Part shown: in pieces, positions 40,388 through 42,859 of the stretch | How positions within the stretch are numbered: the stretch's first letter is position 1 | Layout of the letters: each line of letters begins with the position of its first letter | Assembly: GCA_001873285.1 (NCBI GenBank) | Contig: MNYV01000035.1 | Location: 1-42,859 of the forward strand | Reading direction: 5' to 3' | Length of the DNA: 42,859 nucleotides | Origin: Nitrospirae bacterium CG2_30_53_67 | GTDB taxonomy: Bacteria; CG2-30-53-67 | Position numbers and translations under genes: made by a program | Notes under the pieces: model-generated | The model's input: only the letters and a program-made list of their open reading frames with translations | Told to the model about the DNA's origin: nothing | The model's database searches: none

Positions 40388-42859
40388 TTATGCAGAGCCG
40401 GCCACAATCCTCCCTTCGGAAAAACGATAGGGATGGTTCTGCGAGAGACTGGAAATTTCGGCTTCGGAAAAATGGTCCGGATGGTACCGGCAGATCAGGA
40501 CAATCGGTTTCCTGCACTGCTTCAAATAATCATCCATCTTCTTTTCAAAATAAAAGATCTCCTGCTTTGCCTTTTCATCCGGTATAAGCCTTGTCATGTC
40601 CCTCGCAATCACAAGCCCATTCCAGGGGAGCTGCATGATCCGGTCGCAGAACCGGCTGGCGCATTCATACAGGTGCTCGCCGTCGCACTTTCCATGACTC
40701 AGAAGCGGCTCCTTGGCAGGACTGAAGATGATCTGTTCGTTTTCCATGAGTTCATAGACATTGAGGCTCTGGGCTGATAGGGTTTCCTTCATCCGGTCGA
40801 TATCCATGGGCGAGCCGAAATAGGCACAGATGTAATTTTGGTCCAGATAATCCTTCCAGATCGGTCCCATCTGCCGGATAAGCTCCGTGGTATCTCCATT
40901 CACGGAAATCACGTGCTGCACCTGGACGGATCCTCTATCCAACGGGAGTGTGAACATAAAGCAGGAACCTTCCCCCTTCCGGCTCTCCACCCATACATTC
41001 CCGCCATAATGTTTTACAATGGTCTTGACGATGGAAAGCCCGAGACCGCTCCCCTGGTACTGCCGGATGTCTCGGTCCATGGCTTTGCCGAACTTTTTAA
41101 ACAATATTTTCTGATCCTTTTCGTCAATCCCCGGTCCGGAATCCTGAATACTGAAACGGAGGAGCCGCTGTTTTTCCAGGACTTCTCCGACGATATGAAT
41201 CTCGCCTCCTGCGAGGGTGTACTTGACGGCATTGTCTATGAGATTGACAAAGACCTGCCGGATTCTGTCGGCATCCGCTTTCAAACCGGGCATGGACGAA
41301 GGAAGTTTAGAGATCATCCGGATCTGCTTGGCTTGAATTCTTGATTCAAAGGCCGGTAAAATCTCTCTGATCAGCGTATGAATATCGACCTCTTGTTCCT
41401 GAAAGTCCACAAAACCCGATTCCAGTTTGGAGAGATCCAGATAATCATTGATCAACTGCTTCATCCGGAAGCTCTCTTTCATGATAATATCCAGAAATTC
41501 CGTTCGGGTCTCCTGGGACTCTTCATGGTATTTAAGCAGGAGGTCGGCGTAGCTGATGATGGAAGTCAACGGGGTCCTGAGGTCATGCACGGCGATATCG
41601 ATAAAATCCGATTTTTCCCGGTTCAGTTCCTTGAGCCTGTCGTTTACCACCCTTAATTCCGTATTGGCCTTGCTGAGCTCCAGGGTCCTTTTCTCAACCT
41701 CTTTCTCCATATGCTGGTTGATCTGTTCAATCTGTTCCGTATATTGCTTCCGCTCCTCTTCAAATTTCATCTGCTTAGTCACATCCTGGCGTATCTGGAT
41801 CATGGAGAGGGTCCCGTCCGGATTCTTAAGCGGGGCGGAGGTCATTCGGTAGTATTTCCCGTCTCCGTTTTTCTTGGTGATTTCATATCTCATCTTTCCT
41901 TTGATTAAAATCTCCTGCAAAGAACAGATTTCTCCCGGACAGGCGCTGTTGAATCCCCTGAGCGCCTGATAGCATTTCTGTCCGACGACCTCTCCGAATT
42001 CCCTTTTCAGCGGATCATTGGCAAATTCGATATCGTGGTTCTCTTTGATAACCACAACCCCTTCGGCCATATTCATCAGAATGGAGCTCATCTGATCCTT
42101 CTGATCCTGTAGCTCCCGGTTCAGCCTGATTACTTTGGTGACGTCGTTGATGGTCTCAAGGACACGCGCCACATGGTTTTCCTTGTCGAAAAGAGGGGTC
42201 GTCGCAACATCAAGAATGATCTCGGTTCCGTCATTCCGGACGTGCGTGTGATGGTACTTGGTCGTGGTTCCTGTTTGAAAGGTCTGTTCTACGGGGCACT
42301 TTGGGCAAGGTTCTGAAGCGCCATGAAAGATCCGATAACAGTAGGAACCGATCAAATCGGATTCCGTATAACCCATCATCTCTTCCAGGGCGTGATTTAC
42401 GGATTCGATTTTGTAGTCACGGCCGATCACACAGATCCCGCTATGGGTATGACGGATCATGCTGTCCAGATAGTCTCGGGCATCTTTCAACTCCTCATTC
42501 TTCCTCTCCAGAAGTTCTCTGGCCTGTGTCAGATCTCTCGCCGTGGTCTCCAATTCCTGGTTGGAGACATTCAGTTCTTCGTTGGTTGACTCCAGCTCTT
42601 CGCTTGAGATCTGGAGTTCTTCATTGGTTGACCCCAGCTCTTCATTGCTCAATTGAAGTTTTTCATTGGTCTCCTCTAATTCTTCAATCACCTTTTTAAG
42701 TTCCAGGTTTTTACCGACCAGGGCGCCTTCCCGTTCCTTCAGGGCGTTCAACATAAAATTAAAGGTCTTGTTCAAGGTTCCGAACTCATCTTTCCTCTTT
42801 TCATCCAGCAATTTAGAGAAATCCCCCTCCCCTACACGTTTTGCCGCCTGCATCAAAAG
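40388..42859 (-). CDS. Multi-domain sensor histidine kinase, partial at 5' end
   Basis: The visible 824 codons run off the window; the true start lies beyond 42859. Counting from the first visible Met: end of a HAMP domain (1-45), a long coiled coil with three 14-residue repeats (64-105), two PAS domains (about 128-240 and 255-360) that each hold paired cysteines (CPKCP; CPGEIC), HisKA with H424 in AVHDLRTPL, and HATPase (N-box 538-546, DSGPGID, GSGLGLSI). The C-terminal 170 residues resemble the MEDS/DcmR sensory domain of methanogen and methylotroph proteins. No response regulator is seen nearby. Stop codons of this gene and the porin touch with no spacer. Confidence 0.9.
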   Translation of the reverse strand, partial: LLMQAAKRVGEGDFSKLLDEKRKDEFGTLNKTFNFMLNALKEREGALVGKNLELKKVIEELEETNEKLQLSNEELGSTNEELQISSEELESTNEELNVSNQELETTARDLTQARELLERKNEELKDARDYLDSMIRHTHSGICVIGRDYKIESVNHALEEMMGYTESDLIGSYCYRIFHGASEPCPKCPVEQTFQTGTTTKYHHTHVRNDGTEIILDVATTPLFDKENHVARVLETINDVTKVIRLNRELQDQKDQMSSILMNMAEGVVVIKENHDIEFANDPLKREFGEVVGQKCYQALRGFNSACPGEICSLQEILIKGKMRYEITKKNGDGKYYRMTSAPLKNPDGTLSMIQIRQDVTKQMKFEEERKQYTEQIEQINQHMEKEVEKRTLELSKANTELRVVNDRLKELNREKSDFIDIAVHDLRTPLTSIISYADLLLKYHEESQETRTEFLDIIMKESFRMKQLINDYLDLSKLESGFVDFQEQEVDIHTLIREILPAFESRIQAKQIRMISKLPSSMPGLKADADRIRQVFVNLIDNAVKYTLAGGEIHIVGEVLEKQRLLRFSIQDSGPGIDEKDQKILFKKFGKAMDRDIRQYQGSGLGLSIVKTIVKHYGGNVWVESRKGEGSCFMFTLPLDRGSVQVQHVISVNGDTTELIRQMGPIWKDYLDQNYICAYFGSPMDIDRMKETLSAQSLNVYELMENEQIIFSPAKEPLLSHGKCDGEHLYECASRFCDRIMQLPWNGLVIARDMTRLIPDEKAKQEIFYFEKKMDDYLKQCRKPIVLICRYHPDHFSEAEISSLSQNHPYRFSEGRIVAGSA
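42542..42667 (-). repeat. Three 42-bp tandem repeats within the kinase coiled coil
   Basis: On the minus strand the units encode NEKLQLSNEELGST, NEELQISSEELEST and NEELNVSNQELETT: 14 residues, or two heptads, each. They lengthen the signalling helix between HAMP and PAS. DNA similarity between units is high, so copy number could vary. Confidence 0.75.

Overview
The window reads as a chromosome segment of a Gram-negative (diderm) bacterium with an anaerobic or low-oxygen sulfur metabolism, most like Desulfobacterota or Nitrospirota. This rests on gene content: PEP-CTERM surface protein, Mla lipid transport with an MCE-barrel protein, superoxide reductase, sulfide:quinone oxidoreductase, DsrE/TusA sulfur carriers, UPF0280 and DUF4416 proteins, and a DcmR-type sensory kinase. 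No rRNA, tRNA, CRISPR array or transposase was seen, and a species cannot be named from the sequence alone.

Layout. 1-2390: a decayed four-helix-bundle gene, then a sigma-54 promoter driving a PEP-CTERM protein and a second secreted protein, closed by a strong terminator. 2527-2684: a palindromic MITE-like repeat. 2736-6236: a large AsmA-like envelope protein. 6498-8564: glnB-glnA behind a sigma-54 promoter. 8664-11081: a small lipoprotein, a small zinc-ribbon protein, and on the minus strand a CDF metal exporter with ogt. 11194-21202: a long plus-strand run, rplI-dnaB-alr-mlaE-mlaF-mlaD-radA-recN-UPF0280, with several overlapping genes. 21212-26895: DUF4416, trxB-superoxide reductase, a ketopantoate reductase-like gene, and a membrane GAF/chemoreceptor-like protein with a DUF6572-like partner.

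27135-36299 is the most unusual part. A consensus promoter leads into a c-di-GMP-I (GEMM)-like riboswitch and an intrinsic terminator ahead of sulfide:quinone oxidoreductase. Next come an Rrf2/IscR-type regulator with its own promoter and operator, an IscS-like protein that has lost the PLP-binding lysine, an intact IscU, a DsrE2-like protein, TusA and a PilZ protein. After a second MITE and a minimal sigma-factor pair comes TauE/SafE - thioredoxin-like protein - DsrE - TauE/SafE - DsrE. The thioredoxin-like gene has an in-frame TGA followed at the right distance by a perfect hairpin, so it is a candidate selenoprotein. The set looks like sulfur handling from sulfide oxidation at the membrane, through persulfide carriers, to Fe-S assembly and export, with possible c-di-GMP input at the riboswitch and PilZ protein.

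36383-42859: a molybdate uptake operon (modE-modA-modB-modC) with a ModE-type operator over its promoter, a phosphate-selective-type porin, and a convergent multi-domain histidine kinase cut by the window edge. Neither ModE nor ModC carries the usual molybdate-binding C-terminal domain.
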